Positions 32,646 through 39,562 of a stretch of 54,064 bases of DNA are shown here, one piece after another. Position 1 is the first letter of the stretch, and every line of letters starts with the position of its first letter. The notes under the pieces were generated by a model. That model did no database searches. It had not been told where the DNA came from and saw only the letters and a program-made list of their open reading frames with translations. A program made the translations under genes and the position numbers. Origin of the DNA: an uncultured Clostridia bacterium. Its GTDB lineage: Bacteria; Bacillota; Clostridia; Oscillospirales; Ruminococcaceae. The DNA is taken from the NCBI GenBank assembly GCA_946545645.1, contig CAMNNQ010000178.1, positions 1 through 54,064 on the forward strand. Reading direction: 5' to 3'.

Positions 32646-33923
32646 TCATTTGCTCTCCAGCAGCTTTTCGGCTGTCGCCAGCTTGACCGCGCAGACAAAT
32701 ACCTTCATTGCCTGCTCCAGCTCGGATACAGGAGGAAGGGTCGGAGCGATACGGATGTTTGAATCGTGAGGATCCTTCTTGTAGGGGAAGGTAGCGCCGG
32801 CGCCTGTCATTACGACTCCCGCTTCCTTGCAGAGGGCAACGACTTTTTTGGCGCAGCCGTCTATTGTGTTGAAGCTGACAAAATAGCCGCCGTTGGGCTT
32901 GGTATATGTGCCGATGCCCAGGGGAGCGATCCCGGAATCGAGAGCATCCAGGACAGCCCTGAACTTGGGAGCGATTATAGCTCTGTGCTTCTTCATCTGC
33001 TCCAGCATACCCTCGTAAGAGCCGAAGAACCTTACATGGCGGAGCATATTGAGCTTGTCGTATCCGATGGTCTGTATTGTCATCAGCGAATCAACATACT
33101 TGACATTTTTTACGGAGGCTGCCATTACGGCAACACCGCTTCCTGCGAAGGACACCTTGGAGGTCGAAGCAAATTCAAAGACCATATCCTCGGAGCCCAG
33201 CTTCTTGCATTCGTCGAAGATATTGAGGAGCTTGTCGGGGGTGTCGGTGAGATGATGGATGCAGTAAGCGTTGTCCCAGAAGATACGGAAATCCTTGGCG
33301 GCGGGCTTGAGAGCGGCAAAGCGCTTTACAGTCTCGTCGGAATAGGTGATGCCTGTCGGGTTGGCATACATGGGAACGCACCAGATGCCCTTTATGGAAG
33401 CATCCTCGGAGACGAGCTTTTCGATCATATCCATATCGGGGCCGGTCTCGGAGGTGGGGATATTTATCATCTCAAAACCGAACTGCTCGGTAATGGCGAA
33501 ATGTCTGTCGTATCCGGGGACAGGGCAGAGCCACTTGATCTTCCCCTGATCCTTCCAGGGCTTCTGATCGCCGTCAACTCCGAAAACATAGCAGCGCATT
33601 ATCATATCGTACATTATGTTAAGGCTGGAGTTGCCGCAGATGATGAGCTCATCGTCTGAGACGCCCAGCATGGGAGCAAAGAGCTTCTTGGCTTCGGAGA
33701 TACCGTCAAGGATGCCGTAGTTGCGGCAATCTGTGCCGTCTTCAGACTTGCAGTTCTCTGTCAGGGCAGTGAGCATACCCATTGTAAGATCTAGCTGCTG
33801 AGCCGAGGGTTTGCCTCTTGTCATATTGAGCGCAAGGCCGAGAGCCTTATAGCCGTCGTATTCCTTCTTGACTTCATCTCTGAATTTTTCGAGCTGTTCC
33901 TTATTCATTTCACAAAGCTGCAT
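32646..33923 (-). CDS. Class I PLP aminotransferase, aspartate-type (PF12897-like)
   Basis: This is a PLP-dependent transaminase of 425 residues, starting M-Q-L-C-E-M-N-K-E-Q-L. The N-terminal motif L-N-M-T-R-G-K-P-S-A-Q-Q-L-D matches the type Ic aspartate aminotransferase family (PF12897) common in Clostridia. The substrate-binding N-P-T-G is present (Y-A-N-P-T-G-I-T-Y), as is the Schiff-base lysine in F-E-F-A-S-T-S-K-V-S-F-A-G-S-G. ATG 33923 has GGAGGG; a longer open frame upstream covers the promoter and is rejected. Likely substrates are aspartate and 2-oxoglutarate, but the exact preference is not certain. Confidence 0.88.
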   Translation of the reverse strand: MQLCEMNKEQLEKFRDEVKKEYDGYKALGLALNMTRGKPSAQQLDLTMGMLTALTENCKSEDGTDCRNYGILDGISEAKKLFAPMLGVSDDELIICGNSSLNIMYDMIMRCYVFGVDGDQKPWKDQGKIKWLCPVPGYDRHFAITEQFGFEMINIPTSETGPDMDMIEKLVSEDASIKGIWCVPMYANPTGITYSDETVKRFAALKPAAKDFRIFWDNAYCIHHLTDTPDKLLNIFDECKKLGSEDMVFEFASTSKVSFAGSGVAVMAASVKNVKYVDSLMTIQTIGYDKLNMLRHVRFFGSYEGMLEQMKKHRAIIAPKFRAVLDALDSGIAPLGIGTYTKPNGGYFVSFNTIDGCAKKVVALCKEAGVVMTGAGATFPYKKDPHDSNIRIAPTLPPVSELEQAMKVFVCAVKLATAEKLLESK

Positions 33924-34023
33924 GATGATCCCTCCGAATAGTATTGCGTGCGCGGATGCCGCCTTACACACAGGCATTTCCAGTATTGACCCGGAATCAG
34001 GCACCGCGCCGTGAGCCTTATTC

Positions 34024-34052
34024 ATTATATACCCAAAGGAACTGTTTTGCAA
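34024..34052 (-). promoter_or_regulatory. Promoter of the aminotransferase gene
   Basis: Minus strand: TTGCAA (34052-34047), 17-bp spacer, TATAAT (34029-34024). The leader is about 95 nt; I see GC-rich pairing potential in it but no known riboswitch. Confidence 0.8.
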
Positions 34053-34131
34053 GTTGTTTTTTCTTATCCTGCAAAAAATCATTACATTTCACAGTTTAGA
34101 CCTTGTCTTATCCCTATAAATGGACAAAATC

Positions 34132-34167
34132 ACAAATAAACGGCCCGCCGCAAAACACGGCAGGCCG
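34132..34167 (-). terminator. Terminator of the radical SAM operon
   Basis: Minus strand: CGGCCTGCCG, loop, CGGCGGGCCG (34141-34167, one G-T pair), followed by TTTATTTGT. Confidence 0.75.
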
Positions 34168-34211
34168 CAATATCAGCAAATACGGGGCAAAAGCCGGCGG
34201 GCGGGGCAGGC

Positions 34212-34751
34212 CTACCCGCTGTAGTAATCGCTGTCCCCAAGGCCGATAGTCATCCAGCGGGAAGCCTTGGCGAGCTCGCTTTCGTAAGCACCGATGCCCA
34301 GAGGATCGCCATCTTCCTCAGCTTCGTCAGAAAGCCCCTTGACATCCTCCGGGGTGGATTCTCTGTATACCCCGATGCCGATGGAAGGGAAGGCATAGCT
34401 ATATCCGTCTTCATCGTCGATGATATCCTCGCCGTTCTTCTCTGTGAGGAGCTCCACCAGCTCGTCGGCATCGGTCCCGAAGGCCGGGACACCGTAGATC
34501 TCGGGCTGCAGATCGCCCTCCGGCCCTCCCAGGAACTCGATGAATTCCAGCCTGTCATCGTCAAGATCGAATCTCAGCTCGTTGTCGAAGCAGTATACCG
34601 ATGTGCCGTCCGGGATGCCGCCCTTGCCGTAGGTCTGCTCCACATCGCAGGGGACACCCAGAGCCTTTATCATATCGTCCATCGGCATACCCAGCGATAT
34701 CTTTCTGCCCTCAAATTCTATTCCTTCCAGCGGAATGATCTTTACCTGCAT
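34212..34751 (-). CDS. Hypothetical acidic protein (179 aa)
   Basis: The start is ATG 34751 with AAGGAA upstream; a longer open frame runs into the preceding radical SAM gene and is rejected. The protein begins V-K-I-I-P-L-E-G-I-E-F-E-G-R-K-I-S-L-G-M, then V-Y-C-F-D-N-E-L-R-F-D-L-D-D-D, a pattern I have seen in unnamed firmicute proteins with two tandem modules; here a second half (G-I-G-V-Y-R-E-S-T-P-E-D) may be such a repeat. It is very acidic. It is the last gene of the radical SAM operon, 28 nt downstream of the radical SAM gene. Function unknown. Confidence 0.7.
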   Translation of the reverse strand: MQVKIIPLEGIEFEGRKISLGMPMDDMIKALGVPCDVEQTYGKGGIPDGTSVYCFDNELRFDLDDDRLEFIEFLGGPEGDLQPEIYGVPAFGTDADELVELLTEKNGEDIIDDEDGYSYAFPSIGIGVYRESTPEDVKGLSDEAEEDGDPLGIGAYESELAKASRWMTIGLGDSDYYSG

Positions 34752-34779
34752 AGCTGATTCCTTCTTTCGCTTTTTATTT

Positions 34780-35853
34780 TCAAAAAAGAATATTTCTGAA
34801 GCATACTTCCGGGCGGCGGGCATCGAAGTCGTAGCTGTGGAAAGCATCTCCCCGGCAGTATACCGCTTCCGGGCAGCCCCGGCAGAGCTCTGTCGTGTCT
34901 GACAGATCCCGGCGGAAGACTTCAAAGCGATCCAGCCAGACCTTACTGAACCTGTCCCGGCGAATGTTGCCCTGTATGAATTCCGGTCTGCGCTCGATGT
35001 CAAGGCAGGCGGTGATGTCGCCGTTTGCCATAATGCTTGCAGTATAGAGCCCGGCAGTGCAGAGAAAATACCAGTCTCTTACCTCGCGCTCGTATTCGTC
35101 TCCGAGATAGTGGCTGCATCCGTAGCATACCGGCTGCCCGGCCATGCGCTTGCTGCGGATGAATTCAAACATAGTGCAGTAATCCTCCGGGGTCAGCAGC
35201 AGCTCGGGATGCTGCTTTGCCCTGCCAATGGGCTCGATATTGATGACTCTCCAGGAGTCGATATCCAGCTTGTCGAAGAGAGTGAAAAGCTCATCGAGCT
35301 GAGAGATGTTCTCGTGGGTCACAACAGTTGTCACCTGAAGCGCCTTCCATCCGCCTACATCGAGAAGGTTCTCTATCCCGCGCATAGCCTTGTCGAAGCC
35401 TCCGGGAGTCCGGCGGAACTTATCGTGGGTCTCGGGAAGCCCGTCGATGCTCACCGAGATGGTCTTCATCCCGACTCTTGCCAGATCTTTGGCGACTTCG
35501 GGCGTTATCAGCGTCCCGTTGGAGGTCATGCCCCAACTGAATCCGAGGGAATGGGCGATCTCGGTTATCTCGAAGAATTCCCGCCTCAGCAGAGGCTCTC
35601 CACCGGTTATGCAGAGCATTTTGCCGCCTGTTCCCAGATCTTCCCTGACTTCTCGCAGCAGCCTCTCATATTCCGGGACAGTCAACTCTTCGCTCTGCAC
35701 ATCGCCGCAACTGCTCCCGCAGTGTATGCAGCGCTCGTTGCAGCGCAGAGTCAGCTCCAGAAAGAGATTCCTGAGCTGCGGCTTTTTCAGCAGCCCGCGC
35801 CTGTATTCCGCAAGAGCGTCCATATCTCTGTGTTTCTTGTTTACATCCAGCAT
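34780..35853 (-). CDS. Radical SAM/SPASM enzyme, probable peptide (lipoprotein) maturase
   Basis: A radical SAM [4Fe-4S] site C-N-E-R-C-I-H-C (C-x3-C-x2-C) lies about 35 residues in, with I-T-G-G-E-P-L-L-R as the SAM-binding GGE motif and S-V-S-I-D-G as a later strand. The C-terminus is cysteine-rich (C-L-D-I-E-R-R-P-E-F, then E-L-C-R-G-C-P-E-A-V-Y-C-R-G, then P-E-V-C-F-R-N), as in SPASM domains with auxiliary clusters. It has 357 residues from ATG 35853 (TGAGG ribosome site; an earlier in-frame ATG overlaps the upstream gene). It resembles, from memory, TIGR04133 of rSAM/lipoprotein systems. The neighbouring lipoprotein with VYGPP repeats is the likely substrate. Confidence 0.85.
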   Translation of the reverse strand: MLDVNKKHRDMDALAEYRRGLLKKPQLRNLFLELTLRCNERCIHCGSSCGDVQSEELTVPEYERLLREVREDLGTGGKMLCITGGEPLLRREFFEITEIAHSLGFSWGMTSNGTLITPEVAKDLARVGMKTISVSIDGLPETHDKFRRTPGGFDKAMRGIENLLDVGGWKALQVTTVVTHENISQLDELFTLFDKLDIDSWRVINIEPIGRAKQHPELLLTPEDYCTMFEFIRSKRMAGQPVCYGCSHYLGDEYEREVRDWYFLCTAGLYTASIMANGDITACLDIERRPEFIQGNIRRDRFSKVWLDRFEVFRRDLSDTTELCRGCPEAVYCRGDAFHSYDFDARRPEVCFRNILF

Positions 35854-35860
35854 AGCATCC

Positions 35861-36352
35861 TCACTCTCCGAGCCCTTCTGCCGGCGGGCCATAGACCACC
35901 TCTATGTTGTCGAGGGATGGGTCGTATTCCGGCACATCGGAAGTTGTCACTGACGGGGCAGCGGTCGCTTTATCTGTGACAGCCGGAGCCGTCACGGCGG
36001 GAGCAGGCTCATCGGGCTCTTCCGTAAAGAAATCAGGCGGCCCGTAAACGCCCTGGGGGACCTCGCTGTCGTCAAAATAATTCGGCGGGCCGTAGACATC
36101 CTGCGGGATCTCGCTGTCTTCGGGAGAAGGCTGGGAAGGAGAGGTGACAGTTCCGGTCAGATCGACCGGGGAGCCGTAAACGGTCTGCTCTTCCTGCGAG
36201 CTTGGGTCGTATCTTTCCGAGACAGCCAAAGAAGCCGCAGCCGTGCCGCTCTCCGGAGCTGCCGGGGAAGAAGAGCTGCCGCCTCCGCAGGCTGTCATTG
36301 ATACAGCCGCAAAAGCTGCTGCGATAAGGGCGGTCTTTTCTGTCTTTTTCAT
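35861..36352 (-). CDS. Lipoprotein with repeated VYGPP motifs, candidate rSAM substrate
   Basis: The 163-residue protein has a signal peptide and lipobox (S-M-T-A-C, Cys22). The rest is low-complexity (S, P, E, T, V, D). Four Y-G motifs stand out: T-V-Y-G-S-P, Q-D-V-Y-G-P-P-N-Y-F, Q-G-V-Y-G-P-P-D-F-F, and V-V-Y-G-P-P-A-E-G-L at the C-terminus. Two of them lie in a near-repeat D-S-E-(I/V)-P-Q-x-V-Y-G-P-P-x-(Y/F)-F. Such a scaffold with a repeated core next to a radical SAM/SPASM enzyme resembles the TIGR04134 lipoprotein type I remember, so the motifs may be modified at Tyr or Pro. The start ATG 36352 has AGGAG; a strong promoter precedes it. Confidence 0.85.
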   Translation of the reverse strand: MKKTEKTALIAAAFAAVSMTACGGGSSSSPAAPESGTAAASLAVSERYDPSSQEEQTVYGSPVDLTGTVTSPSQPSPEDSEIPQDVYGPPNYFDDSEVPQGVYGPPDFFTEEPDEPAPAVTAPAVTDKATAAPSVTTSDVPEYDPSLDNIEVVYGPPAEGLGE

Positions 36353-36395
36353 TTTTCTGCTCCTTTCATCCGGAATCCCGTTCCTTTTTGATTTG

Positions 36396-36439
36396 ATTAT
36401 AAACCATACCCGACGGTTTGTCAACGTCCGTTGGACAAA
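36396..36439 (-). promoter_or_regulatory. Promoter of the rSAM operon with overlapping dyad
   Basis: Minus strand: TTGACA (36424-36419), 17-bp spacer, TATAAT (36401-36396), both consensus. An imperfect dyad overlaps the -35: TTTGTC (36417-36422) with GACAAA (36434-36439), and CAACG with CGTTG inside it, consistent with a TetR/MarR-type operator. No such regulator gene is near. Confidence 0.8.
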
Positions 36440-36487
36440 TGGTAATAATAAACAAACAACGTTCCTGTTTTTGTGCTTTTCACACAA

Positions 36488-36516
36488 TTCACAAGCTGCG
36501 GCTTTTGTGCTATAAT
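36488..36516 (+). promoter_or_regulatory. Promoter of the decayed phosphatase gene
   Basis: TTCACA (36488-36493), 17-bp spacer, extended TGC-TATAAT (TATAAT 36511-36516). It is divergent from the rSAM operon promoter. Confidence 0.75.
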
Positions 36517-36550
36517 GATTGCATAGTCCTATTCACTGAGGTGAAGCGGA

Positions 36551-37446
36551 ATGGAGAAAGAAAAGAGGAATAAAAAGCTGTCGGCGCAGATCGGGCTTAT
36601 ACTTCTTGCGGTCTTTACCGTTATGATCGGCGCCGTCGCATTTACTACATACAACAGCACTGTCAGCGGATTCCTCAAGGCGCAGGATGCTCATATGAAA
36701 ACCTCACTGGAGGATGTTTACAAGCTCGATAAGACATTGAATGACGATCTGTTCGGCTGGTGCTTTGATGAATGGGAAAAGGATCCGCAGGAATATCATG
36801 AGCCCGTTACTCCTGAGGAGGAAAAGGAAGCGACAGAGTTTATAAACAAGGCTATTTTAGTTACGGATGTATCCTCCGCCGACTATGCCATCAATTACTC
36901 TTCCATTATCAGCCAGTCCGAAAATATCCGGAACTGCTATCTCAAGACATATCGCAGACCTTGTTAAGCAGATCGAACAGTTCACCGGAGAGCGCGAAAG
37001 AATAGCTGCGGAATTCGATATGGCCAAAAAGATACAGGCCAGCCAGCTTCCGAGCACCTTCCCCGCCTTCCCGGGACGGGACGATTTCGATATATGCGCG
37101 ACTATGACCCCGGCCAAGGAGATCGGCGGAGATCTCTACGATTTCTTCCTTATCGACGAGGATCATCTGGCACTGACCATAGCTGATGTCCCCGGAAAGG
37201 GCATCCCCGCCGCACTGTTTATGACGGTCTCCAAGAAGCTGATCAACAACTATGCAAGGAGTCCCCGAAGCGATAAACGCGGATGAAGAGATGTTCAGGA
37301 TGGAAAGACTGCCGGATACTCTCAACAGGACTCCCGAGGCCGCTCCCAAGGAGCTGCTGGAAAATGTCCACAGGGCTGTGGATGAGTTCGCAGGAGAGGT
37401 TCAGCAGTTTGACGATCTGACTATGCTGGGGATCGTGCTGAAATAG
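36551..37446 (+). pseudogene. Decayed membrane SpoIIE/PP2C-type phosphatase
   Basis: The first frame (36551-36967) encodes a cytoplasmic basic N-terminus, a membrane helix (I-G-L-I-L-L-A-V-F-T-V-M-I-G-A-V) and part of an extracytoplasmic sensor domain, then breaks. A second frame (to 37286) has the coiled-coil linker E-R-E-R-I-A-A-E-F-D-M-A-K-K-I-Q-A-S-Q-L-P and PP2C motifs P-A-K-E-I-G-G-D-L-Y-D-F-F and A-D-V-P-G-K-G-I-P-A-A-L-F-M. A third frame (to 37446) has G-V-P-E-A-I-N-A-D-E-E-M-F and the ending Q-F-D-D-L-T-M-L-G-I-V. Compared with intact SpoIIE phosphatases, the sensor/HAMP region and about 90 residues in the middle of the catalytic domain are missing. The promoter is still good. Two separate deletions suggest real decay, though an assembly error cannot be excluded. 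Confidence 0.85.
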
Positions 37447-37474
37447 ATTTTTGCGGCAAAGCTCCGACAGGATG

Positions 37475-37502
37475 TTGACAATTCGGGCATATATGTTATA
37501 AT
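37475..37502 (+). promoter_or_regulatory. Promoter of the GH5 gene
   Basis: TTGACA (37475-37480), 16-bp spacer, extended TGT-TATAAT (TATAAT 37497-37502). Confidence 0.8.
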
Positions 37503-37566
37503 GAACTTGCAAAATAATGGAAGATACAAAGAAAAATCGGAAATTGGAAATGAAAGGAATGGTCAA

Positions 37567-38628
37567 ATGAAAAAAGTATTATCGCTCCTGATCGCAGTGT
37601 CTGCGATCCTCGCCGGCTGCGGCAGCTCCGAAAGCAGCTCCTCAGCCGAGACATCCGCTCCCGCCGGGACAACTGCCTCTGCCCAGACTACAGAAGCAGC
37701 CCCCGCCGAAGCCCACAGGGAAAGTGTCCCCGGCTTTAAGGTCAGCGGGACAAAGCTGCTGGATTCCAAGGGAAATGAATTCATCATGAGGGGCATCAAT
37801 CACTCCCACGCCTGGTTCGCAAACTCTGACTTCTCCGCCCTGGATGCTATCGACAAAACTGAGGCCAATACCGTCCGTATCGTCCTTGCCGACGGCGAAC
37901 AGTGGAACAGAGACACCGTTGCTTCCATCAATTCGCTGCTGAAGATCTGTAAGGCCTTTGAGATGGTGGCTGTCCTCGAAGTACACGACGCTACCGGAAA
38001 AGACAGTGTCTCCGATCTTGAAAAGGCCGCCGATTTCTGGATAGACGTCAAGGACGCTCTCATCGGCAACGAGGACTTCGTTATCCTCAATATCGCCAAC
38101 GAATGGATGGGCGGCTGGAATTCGGCTAACTGGGCAAAGGGCTATACCAAGGTCATCCCCAAGATACGCGAGGCTGGGATCAAGAATACGATAATGGTGG
38201 ATTCCGCAGGCTGGGGGCAGTATGGCAAATGTATCAGAGATAAAGGCAAAGAGGTCTTTGAATCAGATCCGGAAAAGAATACAATGTTCTCTGTCCATAT
38301 GTACGGCACATCCGGCAAGAACGAATCAACGATAAAGGATAATCTTACCGGAGCTACGGATCAGGATCTCTGCGTCTGTGTCGGAGAGTTCGGCTATAAG
38401 CATTCCGACGGCGATGTGGATGAGAAGTTCATAATGGATTACTGCGAGGATAACGGTATCGGCTGGCTCGCCTGGAGCTGGAAGGGCAACGGCGGCGGAG
38501 TAGAATACCTTGACCTTACCGCCGACTGGGACGGCACTATGCTCTCACCGGAATGGGGCGAGGTGGTAGTCAACGGCGATAAGGGCCTTAAAGCAACTTC
38601 CAAAAAATGCACATCCTTCGCAGGCTGA
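37567..38628 (+). CDS. GH5 beta-mannanase-like lipoprotein (GH5_8 type)
   Basis: The enzyme hydrolyses beta-1,4-mannan or a related beta-glycan. It has a signal peptide with lipobox A-I-L-A-G-C and a short Ser/Thr/Ala linker, so it is membrane-anchored rather than cellulosomal (no dockerin). The catalytic domain starts G-F-K-V-S-G-T-K-L-L-D and follows the Bacillus Man5 pattern: M-R-G-I-N-H-S-H-A-W-F, N-T-V-R-I-V-L-A-D-G, acid/base E179 in A-N-E-W, S-A-G-W-G-Q-Y, H-M-Y, nucleophile E274 in V-G-E-F-G, and G-W-L-A-W-S-W-K-G-N-G. It has 353 residues and no CBM. ATG 37567 follows AAAGGAA. The subfamily call is from recalled similarity. Confidence 0.9.
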   Translation: MKKVLSLLIAVSAILAGCGSSESSSSAETSAPAGTTASAQTTEAAPAEAHRESVPGFKVSGTKLLDSKGNEFIMRGINHSHAWFANSDFSALDAIDKTEANTVRIVLADGEQWNRDTVASINSLLKICKAFEMVAVLEVHDATGKDSVSDLEKAADFWIDVKDALIGNEDFVILNIANEWMGGWNSANWAKGYTKVIPKIREAGIKNTIMVDSAGWGQYGKCIRDKGKEVFESDPEKNTMFSVHMYGTSGKNESTIKDNLTGATDQDLCVCVGEFGYKHSDGDVDEKFIMDYCEDNGIGWLAWSWKGNGGGVEYLDLTADWDGTMLSPEWGEVVVNGDKGLKATSKKCTSFAG

Positions 38629-38767
38629 ATCCTCTCGACAGACAGCCGCAGGCGTGATACCGCCAATGCCTGCCGATAAGGTATGGCTGAGCGGCAAGGC
38701 ATATACAAAAATATATGTCTTATGTTCCGCTGCGTAGTTTTTCCGGCAGATATCCAAGGCTTTGACA

Positions 38768-38812
38768 GCCCGCTTGTGTCCCGATTTTTCGGGGCATAAG
38801 CGGGCCTTTTCT
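38768..38812 (+). terminator. Terminator after the GH5 gene
   Basis: GCCCGCTTGTGTCCCGA (38768-38784) pairs with TCGGGGCATAAGCGGGC (38789-38805), with bulges, followed by CTTTTC. The remaining gap to 39053 holds the hyd promoter and a leader; nothing else is seen. Confidence 0.8.
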
Positions 38813-38904
38813 TTGGACGGCTATCGGTTTCAACAAAATCTTTTTTATTCTTAGTGTAATATCTACAAAAAGTAGTTTCATATTTAAAATGTTTGTTAAA
38901 ACAC

Positions 38905-38933
38905 TTGCAAAATGCCGATAAATGTTATATAAT
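38905..38933 (+). promoter_or_regulatory. hydCBA promoter
   Basis: TTGCAA (38905-38910), 17-bp spacer, TATAAT (38928-38933). The leader is about 110 nt with GC-rich hairpin potential (38985-39030); no known riboswitch is recognised. The region 38813-38904 is A+T-rich and featureless. Confidence 0.78.
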
Positions 38934-39052
38934 TAACAATGTGACAGTATGCGTTCTGCGCAGGCTGTAGCTTTGTTGTGTAAGGACTGGACTCCGGTCT
39001 CCGGCGTGCGGTCTGACGGCGAAAGCCGAAAATATTTGTAGGAGGTTATGTT

Positions 39053-39562
39053 ATGAGTGAAAAATCCCTGATCCCGTTCAAGGGCACTCCCGAACAGGAA
39101 GCTGAGCTTATGAAAGTAATCGAAGCTCACCGCGAGCAGCCCGGCGGACTTATGCCGACTCTCCAAGAGGCACAGGGTATCTATGGGTATCTCCCCATAG
39201 AGGTTCAGAAGATGATCGCAGACGGCCTCGGGCTCTCTCTTTCTGAGGTGTTCGGTGTTGCGACATTCTATTCTCAGTTCTCCCTCACTCCCAAGGGCGA
39301 ACACCGCATCAGCGTCTGTCTCGGAACAGCTTGCTATGTTAAGGGCTCGGACAAGATCCTTGAGGCAGTAGAGAACAAGCTCGGTATCAAATCCGGCGAG
39401 TGTACAGCCGACGGAAAGTTCTCCATCGACGCCTGCCGCTGCGTAGGTGCCTGCGGCCTTGCTCCCGTAATGACTATCGATGAGGACGTTTACGGCAAGA
39501 TCACTCCCGATAAGGTAGCAGCGATCCTTGATTCCTATTCCAAAGGAGGTGCCGATAAGTAA
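39053..39562 (+). CDS. hydC: HydC, NuoE-like subunit of [FeFe] hydrogenase
   Basis: This is a thioredoxin-fold [2Fe-2S] subunit of 169 residues. The four cysteines are in C-L-G-T-A-C-Y-V and C-R-C-V-G-A-C-G-L-A-P; the N-terminal helical part is typical of NuoE (G-Y-L-P-I-E-V-Q). It passes electrons between NuoF-like HydB and HydA. GTAGGAGG precedes ATG 39053. Its stop overlaps the hydB start. Assignment to hydrogenase rather than respiratory complex I or formate dehydrogenase follows from the adjacent hydA. Confidence 0.92.
   Translation: MSEKSLIPFKGTPEQEAELMKVIEAHREQPGGLMPTLQEAQGIYGYLPIEVQKMIADGLGLSLSEVFGVATFYSQFSLTPKGEHRISVCLGTACYVKGSDKILEAVENKLGIKSGECTADGKFSIDACRCVGACGLAPVMTIDEDVYGKITPDKVAAILDSYSKGGADK

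Noticed and set aside
33924-34082. Longer N-terminus for the aminotransferase
   Set aside because: The frame runs through a near-consensus promoter; ATG 33923 has a good ribosome site and aligns with the family start.
38940-39052. Riboswitch in the hydCBA leader
   Set aside because: Some GC-rich pairing is possible, but no conserved riboswitch core could be recognised and no terminator is present.
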